Program-made: the position numbers and the translations under genes | Notes under the pieces: model-generated | Database searches by the model: none | The model's input: the letters and a program-made list of their open reading frames with translations, nothing else | Told to the model about the DNA's origin: nothing | In this document: positions 8,602-16,359 of the stretch, piece after piece | Numbering within the stretch: the first letter of the stretch is position 1 | How the letters are laid out: every line of letters begins with the position of its first letter | DNA from: Streptomyces sp. NBC_01214 | GTDB taxonomy: Bacteria; Actinomycetota; Actinomycetes; Streptomycetales; Streptomycetaceae | DNA length: 64,000 bases | Assembly (NCBI RefSeq): GCF_026340975.1 | Contig: NZ_JAPEOS010000001.1 | Span: 3,195,001 to 3,259,000, forward strand | Reading direction: 5' to 3'

Positions 8602-9573
8602 ATGGCTGTGACCTCCGCGCGGACGCTCAGGCTGCTGTCGATCCTCGGTGTCGGCGCCACCCTGACCGCCGAGGAGCTCGCCGAAAGGCTCGGAGTCTCC
8701 CTTCGAACCGTGCGACGCGACATCGACACGCTCAGAGATCTCGGGTACGAGATCGAGGCCGTGCGCGGGGTGGGCGGGGGCTACCGGCTCGGCCGCGCCA
8801 CCCGCTTGCCGCCGGTCGTCTTCGACGAGGACCAAGCAGTCGCCGCGGCCGTCGCGCTCCAGACCGTCCCCACCATCCTCTCGGGCATCCGCGAGAACTC
8901 GGCGCGCGCCCTCGCCACGCTGCAGCAAGCGATGCCCGCCCGCAGCCGCATCCGCACCGAGTCGTTCAGCGTCTCCGCAGCGCGCAACTACTGGGAATTC
9001 CCCGCAGCACCCATCGATGACGAGGTCATCCGCGTCATCGGCGGCGCGATCAACCGACAGCACGTCGTCTGCGTGGACTACACCGGCGGGGACGAACCGG
9101 CGACGCTCACGCTGGAACCGCACGACCTCGTCGTGTGGGCGGCACGGTGGTACCTCATCGCGTTCGAACCGGACGCGGACCGATGGCGCGCGATGCGCGT
9201 CGACCGCCTCGCACCACGCATGCCCACGGGGAGGACCTTCGACCGCCGCGACGTCCCGCACGGCGATCCCGTCGCATTCGTCATGAGCACGCCCGACCGA
9301 GGCGACACCCTGGCGGAATGGCCGTGTTGCGGATCGGCGCTCGTCGCACTACCCGCGCCCGTCGTCGCCCGGTTCGCCCCCGGCGGGTCGACGGTCGAGC
9401 ACGACACCGACACCAGCTGCCGACTCACCCTCGGTGCGTGGTCATGGGCAGGGCTGGCAGGACTGCTCCTGACCTTCGACGCCGACGTCACGGACATCGA
9501 ACCGGCAGAGCTCAGGCGGGCGCTGCGCTCCCTGCGCACCCGCATCGACGAAGGACTCAGGTGTGCTGAGTGA
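8602..9573 (+). CDS. HTH-WYL transcriptional regulator
   Basis: The 323-residue protein has a DeoR/HTH_11-like helix-turn-helix in its first 60 residues (TAEELAERLGVSLRTVRRDI), then a WYL-type domain with the ARWYLIAFEPDADRWRAMRVDR core at about 180-205 and a C-terminal WCX-like extension ending SLRTRIDEGL. WYL proteins sense ligands or nucleic acids and repress or activate nearby genes. The ATG at 8602 follows a GGGGGGCGGG box; the ATG at 8575 is the alternative. It is divergent from the MFS gene, so local control of that exporter is likely. Confidence 0.88.
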   Translation: MAVTSARTLRLLSILGVGATLTAEELAERLGVSLRTVRRDIDTLRDLGYEIEAVRGVGGGYRLGRATRLPPVVFDEDQAVAAAVALQTVPTILSGIRENSARALATLQQAMPARSRIRTESFSVSAARNYWEFPAAPIDDEVIRVIGGAINRQHVVCVDYTGGDEPATLTLEPHDLVVWAARWYLIAFEPDADRWRAMRVDRLAPRMPTGRTFDRRDVPHGDPVAFVMSTPDRGDTLAEWPCCGSALVALPAPVVARFAPGGSTVEHDTDTSCRLTLGAWSWAGLAGLLLTFDADVTDIEPAELRRALRSLRTRIDEGLRCAE

Positions 9574-9943
9574 GTTCACCGCCGCGGTTCGAGGCCGTGC
9601 TCGACCGGATCCGGGCGCCCCGCCCGAGCTCGGGCCAACGAGTGGCTGTGACCAGCACATTCGAAACACGCCCTAGCAGGGCGTGCTACGCGATCAGCGG
9701 CGGGCTCCCCCGTCCACCGCGCTCGGGGTGCCCCCGGAGGCGAGCTGGTCGGGCCGCTCGGCAGCCCGTGCCACCACCGGTGTCGCGGGTGCCTTCGGCA
9801 AGGTGATCGGCGGCCGGCTCAGCCACCGCCGCGCGCTCGACCTCGCGCCGACGGCCCGGGCGCGTACCTCGAGCCGGTCGTCCCACCGAGGGTCCTCACG
9901 GCCCGCACCGTCCGGAGCCCGTGCGCCGAGGCCGGTGACCTCG
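9574..9943. other. intergenic region without a recognisable gene
   Basis: This 370-base stretch lies between the WYL gene and the end of the monooxygenase operon. All six frames give Arg/Pro/Ala-rich text. One rightward frame has a run ATTGVAGAFGKVIGGRL that looks protein-like but has no start or ribosome-binding site, so it may be a gene remnant. No clear terminator was seen. Confidence 0.5.
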
Positions 9944-11083
9944 TCAGAGCGCCGCCCGGCGGTGCCACTCCTCGGCGAGCAGCCGGTAGGAGTTCACCCG
10001 GTCCGCGTGCCCGTGCGTGATCGTGGTGATCAGCAGTTCGTCCGCGCCGGTCGCCTCCTGGAGCCGCTCCAGGTGGTCGGCGACGGTCCGCGCGGAGCCG
10101 ACGAACCGGGTCTCCACGCGGTCGGCCACCAGCTGCCGGTCCGCGTCGGTCCACGGCAGGGCCCGCGCCTCGGCCGGGGTGGGATAGGGGATGGCTCCCT
10201 CGGCCGTGCGGATGCTGCGCACCCAGGCGCCGTACCCGGTGGCCAGTTCGCGCGCCGTCTCCTCGTCCTCGGCCACCACCACGTCGGCGGACACCGTCAG
10301 GTACGGACGGTCCAGCTCGGCCGACGGCTTGAACGCGGCCCGGTACCCCTCGGCCGCGTCCAGCACCGCGGCCGGACTGACGTGGTAATTGGCCGCGAAC
10401 CGGAGCCCGTTGCGACCCGCCGTCTGCGCACTCACCCCGCCGCTGCTGCCCAGGACCCACACCTCTACGTCGGCCCCCTCGCCGGGGACGGCATGTGCCT
10501 CCACCCCCTCCGGCGAGCGGTACTCGCCCCGCAGCAGCGCGAGCACGTCGTCGACCTGCTCGCCGTACTCCTGCGGCTCGGCTCCCGGCAGGTTCAGCAG
10601 CTTCTGCTGGAGGGCCACTCGCGGATGGCCGAGCAGATGGGCGAAGGAGAACGGGTCGGGGATCCGCAGCCCGTTCGGGGTGTGCCCGTCCACGACCGGG
10701 GTGACCGGCGGCTGCCCGCCCCGACCGTCGGACGGCCGGGGACGGCCCGCCGAGCGGCCCAGACCCAAGTCGATGCGCCCCGGATGCAGCGCGTCGATCA
10801 GGCCGAACTCCTCGACGGTCGACAGCGCGGTGCGGTGCCCGAGCTGCACCGCGCCGGAGCCGAGCCGGATGGTCGAGGTCGCGGAGGCGGTCAGCGCGAG
10901 CACGACCGCCGGCGAGGTCCCGGCGACCCCCGGATTGAGGTGGTGCTCGGCGAACCAGTAGCGGGCGTAGCCGAACTCCTCGGCCCGCCGGGCGAGGTCG
11001 ATGCTGCGGTGCAGGGCCTCGGCGGCGGTGGAACCGGAGGAGACGGGGACGAGGTCGAGGACCCCGAGGGGGATGCCGGGCAT
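9944..11083 (-). CDS. luciferase-like (LLM) flavin-dependent monooxygenase
   Basis: The 379-residue protein has the bacterial luciferase fold signature: FGYARYWFAEHHLNPGVAG near residue 40, IRLGSGAVQLGHR for the flavin pocket, and LIDALHPGRIDLGLGRSAG. The group uses reduced flavin supplied by a separate reductase and O2. The ATG at 11083 is 8 bases after AAGGAG. It is the last of four monooxygenase genes reading leftward, 11 bases after the previous stop, and so part of one operon. A Pro/Gly-rich insert after the LGRSAG motif (about residues 110-135) is longer than in most relatives. The substrate is unknown; the neighbours point to sulfur or nitrogen compounds. Confidence 0.88.
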   Translation of the reverse strand: MPGIPLGVLDLVPVSSGSTAAEALHRSIDLARRAEEFGYARYWFAEHHLNPGVAGTSPAVVLALTASATSTIRLGSGAVQLGHRTALSTVEEFGLIDALHPGRIDLGLGRSAGRPRPSDGRGGQPPVTPVVDGHTPNGLRIPDPFSFAHLLGHPRVALQQKLLNLPGAEPQEYGEQVDDVLALLRGEYRSPEGVEAHAVPGEGADVEVWVLGSSGGVSAQTAGRNGLRFAANYHVSPAAVLDAAEGYRAAFKPSAELDRPYLTVSADVVVAEDEETARELATGYGAWVRSIRTAEGAIPYPTPAEARALPWTDADRQLVADRVETRFVGSARTVADHLERLQEATGADELLITTITHGHADRVNSYRLLAEEWHRRAAL

Positions 11084-11094
11084 GGCCGGACTCC

Positions 11095-12156
11095 TTAAAG
11101 ATCGGGGAGGGACGGGTCGGGGAAGCAGGGGTCGGGTATCGCCGTGCGCAGGACCGGCGCGATGTCCGACTGGAAGAGTTCGAGCGAGGCGCGGTGGTCC
11201 GCCTCGGCCAGCCCGCCCGCCTCGGCCTGCAGGTGCAGGGCCGTGTGGCCGAAGGCCTCGTGGTAGCGGTGCACCTTCTCGATCACCTGCTGGGGGCTGC
11301 CGATCAGAGCCGAGCTCCGCTCGACGAAGTCCTCCAGGGTCGGGAAGACGGGGGCCGCGCCCAGCTGTTCGTGGAAGGCGAGGTAGCGCGCGAACGCCGG
11401 CCGGTACGCCGCGACCGCCTGCTGCGAGGTGCGGGCCGCGTGGTAGCCGGCCGTGCCCGCGCCGACGACGGCGTGCGCCGGATCGTGCCCGTAGTGCTCC
11501 CAGCGCTCCCGGTAGTGGCGGATCAGCTCCGCGTACGGCCCGATCGGGTGGCTGACGTTCGCCGAGAACAGCGGGTCGCCGCAACGGGCCGCGAGATCGA
11601 CCGAATCCCGGCTCGTGGCACTGCCGTGCCAGACCCGCAGGGCTCGCTGGAACGGCCTCGGCAGCACCTCCGCACCGCTCAGCGCGGGCCGGAAGCGCGG
11701 CTCGGCGCTCACCTTGTCCTCCCGCCAGATCCGGCGGAACAGCTCGTAGCCCTCGGCGTTGCGTTCCCACTGGTCCTCGGGGGACACCTGGAACAGCTCG
11801 CGCTGCGCCGTGCCGTTGCCCTTGCCGATCATCAGCTCCAGCCGCCCGTCGCTGAGGTGGTCGAGCGTCGCGTAGTCCTCGTACGCCCGCACCGGGTCGA
11901 GCAGGCTCAAGGTGGTGACGGCGGTGAACAGCCGGATCCGGCGGGTCAGCGCGGCGATGTGGCTGAGCACCACGGGCGGCGAGGAGGACAGGAACGGCCG
12001 CTCGTGGCGCTCGCCCACGCCGAAGCCGTCGAAGCCGAGCTCCTCCGCCAGCAGGGCGGCGGCGACCACCTCACGGAACCGCTCCCGGGTGGGCTTCAGG
12101 CCCCCCGTCGCCGGGTCGGGGGAGTCCGCGATCAGGGTGATGGCGAGGAACTTCAC
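11095..12156 (-). CDS. luciferase-like flavin-dependent monooxygenase
   Basis: The 353-residue product begins MKFLAITLIAD and carries GFDGFGVGERHERPF, RRIRLFTAVTTLS and the YATLDHLSDGRLELMIGKG segment that shapes the flavin site of this superfamily. It starts with a GTG at 12156 whose bases overlap the TGA stop of the preceding gene (GTGA), so translation is coupled. It is third in the four-gene operon. Together with its neighbours it probably oxidises a small organosulfur or amine compound; the reaction cannot be read from sequence. Confidence 0.87.
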   Translation of the reverse strand: MKFLAITLIADSPDPATGGLKPTRERFREVVAAALLAEELGFDGFGVGERHERPFLSSSPPVVLSHIAALTRRIRLFTAVTTLSLLDPVRAYEDYATLDHLSDGRLELMIGKGNGTAQRELFQVSPEDQWERNAEGYELFRRIWREDKVSAEPRFRPALSGAEVLPRPFQRALRVWHGSATSRDSVDLAARCGDPLFSANVSHPIGPYAELIRHYRERWEHYGHDPAHAVVGAGTAGYHAARTSQQAVAAYRPAFARYLAFHEQLGAAPVFPTLEDFVERSSALIGSPQQVIEKVHRYHEAFGHTALHLQAEAGGLAEADHRASLELFQSDIAPVLRTAIPDPCFPDPSLPDL

Positions 12157-13559
12157 GAGGCCGGGGCCGCGGCCGCAACCGGGGCAGGTGCCGAGGACGG
12201 AACCGGGGGCGGCGCCGGGGTCGCGAGGCCGAGGTGGTCGCGCAGGGTGGTGCCCTCGTACTCGGTGCGGAAGACCCCCCGCTCCTGGAGCAGCGGTACG
12301 ACCGAGTCCGCGAAGCCGTCCAGGCCGCCCGGGGTGATGTGGGGGACCAGGATGAAGCCGTCGGCGGCGTCCGCCTGCACCAGTGTGTTGATCGACTCGG
12401 CGATCGTGGCGGCCGATCCGACGAAGGTCTGGTCGGCGGTGGCCCTGAGGACCAGCTCGCGGATCGACAGGTTCTTGGCCCGGGCCAGCTCGCGCCACTG
12501 CCGGGCGGTGGCGAGCGGATCGCGGAACTGCCGTACGCTCGCCCGCCCGAGGGCGATGGTGTTCTCCCCGACCAGGGGGTCGACCTCGGGCAGCGGACCG
12601 TCCGGGTCGTAGGCGGACAGGTCCCGGTTCCACACGTGCTCCAGGTACTTGATCGCGGTCTGTCCGCTGACCTGGAGGCGGCGCACCTCGTGCGCGAGCT
12701 CCCGTGCCTGCGCGTCGGTGTCCCCGAGGACGAAGGTGGCCGCGGGCAGGATCTTCAACTGGTCGTGCGTACGGCCGTGCCCGGCGAGCCGGCCCTTGAC
12801 GTCCGCGTAGAACTCCCGCCCCGCGTCGAGGGTTCCGTACCGGCCGAAGATCGCGTCGGCACTTGCGGCGGCGAACTCCCGGCCCTCCTCGGAGTCGCCG
12901 GCCTGGAACACCACCGGCCGCCCCTGCGGGCTGCGCGGCACGTTGAAGTGGCCCTCGATGTCGAAGTGCCGGCCCCGGTGGGCGAAGGCCCCGGCCCGCG
13001 CGTCGCGCAGGAAGGTGCCGGACCCCGCGTCGGCGGCGATCTCGGAGCCGTTCCAGGAGTCGAACAGCTCGTTGGCGGTGGCCAGGAACTCCTGGGCGCG
13101 GGAGTAGCGGTCCTCACGCGGCAGGAATCCGCCGCGCCGGAAGTTCTCGCCGGTGAAGGCGTCCCAGGAGGTGACCACGTTCCAGGCGGCCCGGCCCTCC
13201 GACAGGTGGTCGAGCGTGGCGAACTGGCGGGCCACCTCGTAGGGCTCGTTGAAGGTGGAGTTGATGGTGCCGGTCAGGCCCAGGCGCTCGGTCACCGCGG
13301 CCAGGGCGGCGAGCACCGTGAAGGTGTCGGGCCGGCCCACCACGTCCAAGTCGTATATCTCGCCCCCCTGTTCGCGCAGTCGCAGTCCCTCCGCGAGGAA
13401 GAGGAAGTCGAACTTGGCGCGCTCGGCCGTCTGTGCGAAGTGGATGAACGAGTCGAAGTCGATGTGGCTGCCGGCGGCCGGATCGCTCCACACCGTGGTG
13501 TTGTTGACACCCGGGAAGTGGGCCGCGAGATGGATCTGCTTGAGCGGCTTGCTGCTCAT
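12153..13559 (-). CDS. NtaA/SnaA/DszA-family FMNH2-dependent monooxygenase
   Basis: The 468-residue protein matches the NtaA/SnaA/DszA group: FDFLFLAEGLRLREQ, the GLTGTINSTFNEPYEVARQF strand, then LDHLSEGRAAWNVVTSWD and a GENFRRGGFLPREDRY loop. Members open or hydroxylate nitrilotriacetate, dibenzothiophene sulfone or pristinamycin precursors with FMNH2 from a partner reductase. An AAGGA box lies 6 bases before the ATG. A Pro/Ala-rich tail of about 25 residues ends the protein and overlaps the next start. No flavin reductase gene is in the cluster. Confidence 0.88.
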   Translation of the reverse strand: MSSKPLKQIHLAAHFPGVNNTTVWSDPAAGSHIDFDSFIHFAQTAERAKFDFLFLAEGLRLREQGGEIYDLDVVGRPDTFTVLAALAAVTERLGLTGTINSTFNEPYEVARQFATLDHLSEGRAAWNVVTSWDAFTGENFRRGGFLPREDRYSRAQEFLATANELFDSWNGSEIAADAGSGTFLRDARAGAFAHRGRHFDIEGHFNVPRSPQGRPVVFQAGDSEEGREFAAASADAIFGRYGTLDAGREFYADVKGRLAGHGRTHDQLKILPAATFVLGDTDAQARELAHEVRRLQVSGQTAIKYLEHVWNRDLSAYDPDGPLPEVDPLVGENTIALGRASVRQFRDPLATARQWRELARAKNLSIRELVLRATADQTFVGSAATIAESINTLVQADAADGFILVPHITPGGLDGFADSVVPLLQERGVFRTEYEGTTLRDHLGLATPAPPPVPSSAPAPVAAAAPAS

Positions 13560-13606
13560 GGTGGGTCCTTCCGGAGGGTCCGGGTAGGGCGGCGGGTCGG
13601 CCGTGA

Positions 13607-14788
13607 TCAGGCTGCGGGCCGCGCGTAACGGTTGGCCGGGCGGTCCAGCCCGAGCAGGCCGCGCAGGGTGTCCGCCTCGTACTCCCGGCGGAAGGCCCCG
13701 CGCCGCTGGAGTTCCGGCACCAGCCCCCGGGTGAGGGCGGGCAGGTCGTGGGCGATCACGCCCGGTCGCAGCAAGAAGCCCGACAGACCTGCCGCACGCC
13801 GTTCCAGGAGCAGGTCCGCCAACTGACCGGGGCTCCCGGTGAAGACCGCGCCGTCACGCGGGTACGGGACGCCCGCGAGCGCGTCGAGACGCTCCAGGCG
13901 TGCGGCGGCCGCCGGAGCGTCCGCGTCGAGGAACACCGTGAGGTCCCCGAAGAGGTGCAGCGGGTCCGCCGCGAGCGCGGTCGTCTCCCGCGCCCGCCGG
14001 ATCGCCGCCACGGCCGCCCGCGTACCGTCGCCGTCGCGCGCGGCCACGTACCCGACCTCCGCGGACCGGGCGATGAGCGCGTACGAGGCCTCGCCGTCGC
14101 CGGACGCACTGACGACGGGCTGCCCCTGCGGCGGGCGCGGGGTGATCGACGGCCCCCTGACGCTGAAGTGACGGCCCTCGAAGTCGATGTGGTGCAACTT
14201 CTCGCGGTCGACGAACCGGCCCGTGGCCACGTCCCGGATCTCCGCGTCGTCCTCCCAGCTGTCCCACAGCCGCCGGATCACCTCGACGTGGTCGGCGGCC
14301 TCCGCGTACAGCTCCCCGTCCGCGAACGGAGCGGTCCGCCGCCCGAAGTGCCGTGCCTCGGGGGCGAGCCCGGACACCTGGATCCGCAGGCCGGCCCGTC
14401 CCCGGCTCACGTGGTCGAGCGTGGCGATCGCCTTGGAGATGTGGAAGGGCTCGGTGTGGGTCGCCGTCACGGCCGGGACCAGCCCGATGTGCCGGGTCAG
14501 GGGTGCGACCCGGGCGGCGGTGAGCACCGCGTCCAGTCGCCCGCGGACCCGGTCCGTGCGCCCGTCGGGTCCGGTGGGCGAGGACGACTGGAGGGCGAGG
14601 CCGTCCTCGAAGGTGATGAAGTCGAGCAGCCCGGTCTCGGCCTCGGCGGCGAGACCGGCCCAGTAGCGGGCGGTGAAGAGCTCGTCGGGCCGGGCACCCG
14701 GCTCGCGCCAGGCGGCCGGGTGCCGGCCCGCCCCGTCGAGGGCGACGGCGAGGTGCAGGGGCGCCGGGGACGATGAGGAAACGGACAC
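13607..14788 (-). CDS. NtaA-like flavin-dependent monooxygenase, first gene of the operon
   Basis: About 393 residues related to the preceding gene but shorter: LHLAVALDGAG at the front, LLDFITFEDG, then KAIATLDHVSRGRAGLRIQVSG and a C-terminal GFLLRPGVIAHDLPALTRGLVPELQRRG. The GTG at 14788 is 12 bases after AGGAAGG, which is long; a TTG at 14848 would lengthen the protein but has no box. It is the first gene of the leftward set of four, so the promoter should lie between about 14790 and 14915. The damaged ABC-permease/GNAT pseudogene lies directly upstream. Confidence 0.8.
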   Translation of the reverse strand: MSVSSSSPAPLHLAVALDGAGRHPAAWREPGARPDELFTARYWAGLAAEAETGLLDFITFEDGLALQSSSPTGPDGRTDRVRGRLDAVLTAARVAPLTRHIGLVPAVTATHTEPFHISKAIATLDHVSRGRAGLRIQVSGLAPEARHFGRRTAPFADGELYAEAADHVEVIRRLWDSWEDDAEIRDVATGRFVDREKLHHIDFEGRHFSVRGPSITPRPPQGQPVVSASGDGEASYALIARSAEVGYVAARDGDGTRAAVAAIRRARETTALAADPLHLFGDLTVFLDADAPAAAARLERLDALAGVPYPRDGAVFTGSPGQLADLLLERRAAGLSGFLLRPGVIAHDLPALTRGLVPELQRRGAFRREYEADTLRGLLGLDRPANRYARPAA

Positions 14789-14915
14789 GGAGAATTGCGC
14801 CTTCCTGCTCGGCGTACGGAAAAGGGAAGCCGATGCGGGATCGCGCAATTCGGCCCGTCATCAATTTCTTTCGAAACGCTACGCCCGATAGCGGTGTCAT
14901 GCAATGACCGCAATA

Positions 14916-15473
14916 TTAAGAGGACTTGGCAGCGGTGTTGCCCGGGGCCCGGACGGCCCGCAGCAGCTTCGTCGCCAGGCCCTGGCCGCGGTGGTCGGGA
15001 TGGGTGCACACCGCGCTGATCTCGGTCCAGCCGGGCGGACGCAGCCGCTCCCCGGCCATGGCGACCAGCCGGCCCTGCCGGCGGACGCCGGGGTACGTGC
15101 CCCGCTCGACGGTGCGGGGCAGGAAGGGGCCCGGCTCGGTCAGCCGGATCAGTTCGAGGACCTCCGGCACGCCGGCGGCGCCCAACCGGACCGCTTCCGG
15201 GGCCGGCTCGGCGCGCAGCGCGGTGTCGAGCAGCTGGACGCCTGCGGCAGGACGATCCGGGTGAACCGGTAGCGCCCGGGCAGCCCCGGTGCGGCCGCCG
15301 CCTCGTGCCGGCCCTGGTCGACGGAGAGCGGCCCCGCCCGTACCACCTCGGCCGCGTATGCGGCTTCGGTCAGGCTCAGGCCCACGACCGCGATGACCGT
15401 GTCGGGGGCCGGCCGGGACTCGTCGAAGGTGAGGAGGGCCGGTGGGCTCGGCCAGGACGAGGGATTCGGTCAC
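14916..15473 (-). pseudogene. chimeric pseudogene: amino-acid ABC permease fragment joined to truncated GNAT acetyltransferase
   Basis: Read leftward from a GTG at 15473, one frame shifts within 40 bases into another that encodes LTEAAYAAEVVRAGPLSVDQ and ends TRIVLPQA. That is the EAA loop and following LPQA of HisM-type amino-acid ABC permeases. At about 15242 homology changes to a GNAT acetyltransferase in another frame: GVQLLDTALRAEP through EISAVCTHPDHRGQGLATKL, the acetyl-CoA site. The GNAT part stops early (LLRAVRAPGNTAAKSS), without its last 35 or so residues. No single frame covers both parts, so no functional protein is expected. Organosulfur monooxygenase operons often carry an amino-acid-type ABC transporter, so the fragment may be what a deletion left behind. 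Confidence 0.7.
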
Positions 15474-15789
15474 GGACGCTCCAGCAGCTTCGCCACATCG
15501 AAGAATCTAAAAAGCGGCCGTCGTGCCGGAAAGGAGAGGCCGCTGGTGTCGTTATCTGCGGCGTGAGCTAGGCAGCCCGGAGACGGGCCGTCAACGTGCC
15601 TGATCGGCATCCGGATAAGCGTGCGCCAATTTAATCGGCCGTACACGAAACGCCTTCCGGCGAAACTGTTCGAGCGCGTTAATAAGTGACGTCAATAATT
15701 GACCGCGCTTATGACGGGAGTGTTGCGGCAGTGCGAAACCTCCCGCGTCCCTCCGGCACGCCAGATCCGATGAGGTTACGTTCACCTGC
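15474..15789. other. intergenic region before the XRE-cupin gene
   Basis: About 315 bases, more AT-rich than the surroundings around 15610-15720 (for example GTTAATAAGTGACGTCAATA). No coding frame is supported. It probably holds the promoter of the XRE-cupin gene, whose GTG has no clear ribosome-binding site. Confidence 0.5.
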
Positions 15790-16359
15790 GTGTCTCGCCC
15801 AGAACCCACGCCCGAAGCGATCGAGGTCGGACGGGTGATCCGCGGCTGCCGCAAGCAGCGTGGCGTCTCCATGGCCGTACTCGCCACCCGCTCAGGCCTC
15901 TCCCAGCCCTTCCTCAGCCAACTGGAACGCGGACTCGCCACGCCCAGCCTCAGCTCGATTTACCGGATCGCCGAAGCCCTGGACGCCACCCCGGGCACCT
16001 TCCTGAGGCCGCCCGACCGGCCCGGCGCCGTCAGCCACGAGAGCGACCCCCAGGTGATCCGCGTGAGCGAGGCCACCGGACAGATCGCCCAGGTGCTCAT
16101 CCCCGGCGGGCGCAGCACCCTCATGGAGGCCTACGAGCACCACTTCGAGCCCGGCCGGGGCGAGCGCGGCTGGTTCGAACACCCCGGCGAGGACTTCCTC
16201 TACGTCCTGGAGGGCGAGATCGTCCTGGAAGTCGAGGGCGAAGACCCGCTGACCCTGCGCGCGGGCCAGAGCGCCCACCACCGGGGCGAAGTCCCGCACC
16301 GCTGCCGCCTGTCGGGCCCGGCCGCGGCACGCACCCTGCTCGTCATCGCGAACGCCTGA
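15790..16359 (+). CDS. XRE-family regulator with C-terminal cupin domain
   Basis: The 189-residue protein has an HTH_3 domain at about residues 12-66 (GVSMAVLATRSGLSQPFLSQ) and a cupin_2 domain at about 105-187 with FLYVLEGEIVLEVEGE and the metal-site run AHHRGEVPHRCR. SutR/PuuR-type proteins of this build sense small metabolites through the cupin and repress transporter or catabolic genes. The GTG at 15790 gives the normal family length, but only a weak GAGG lies upstream. The last 17 bases overlap the end of the convergent STAND/WD40 gene. Its target could be itself or the upstream operon; nothing in the sequence fixes this. Confidence 0.87.
   Translation: MSRPEPTPEAIEVGRVIRGCRKQRGVSMAVLATRSGLSQPFLSQLERGLATPSLSSIYRIAEALDATPGTFLRPPDRPGAVSHESDPQVIRVSEATGQIAQVLIPGGRSTLMEAYEHHFEPGRGERGWFEHPGEDFLYVLEGEIVLEVEGEDPLTLRAGQSAHHRGEVPHRCRLSGPAAARTLLVIANA

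Noticed and set aside
9683..9943. Plus-strand coding frame after the WYL gene
   Set aside because: It has a few protein-like residues but no start, ribosome-binding site or family resemblance, and it runs on antisense to a clear monooxygenase gene.
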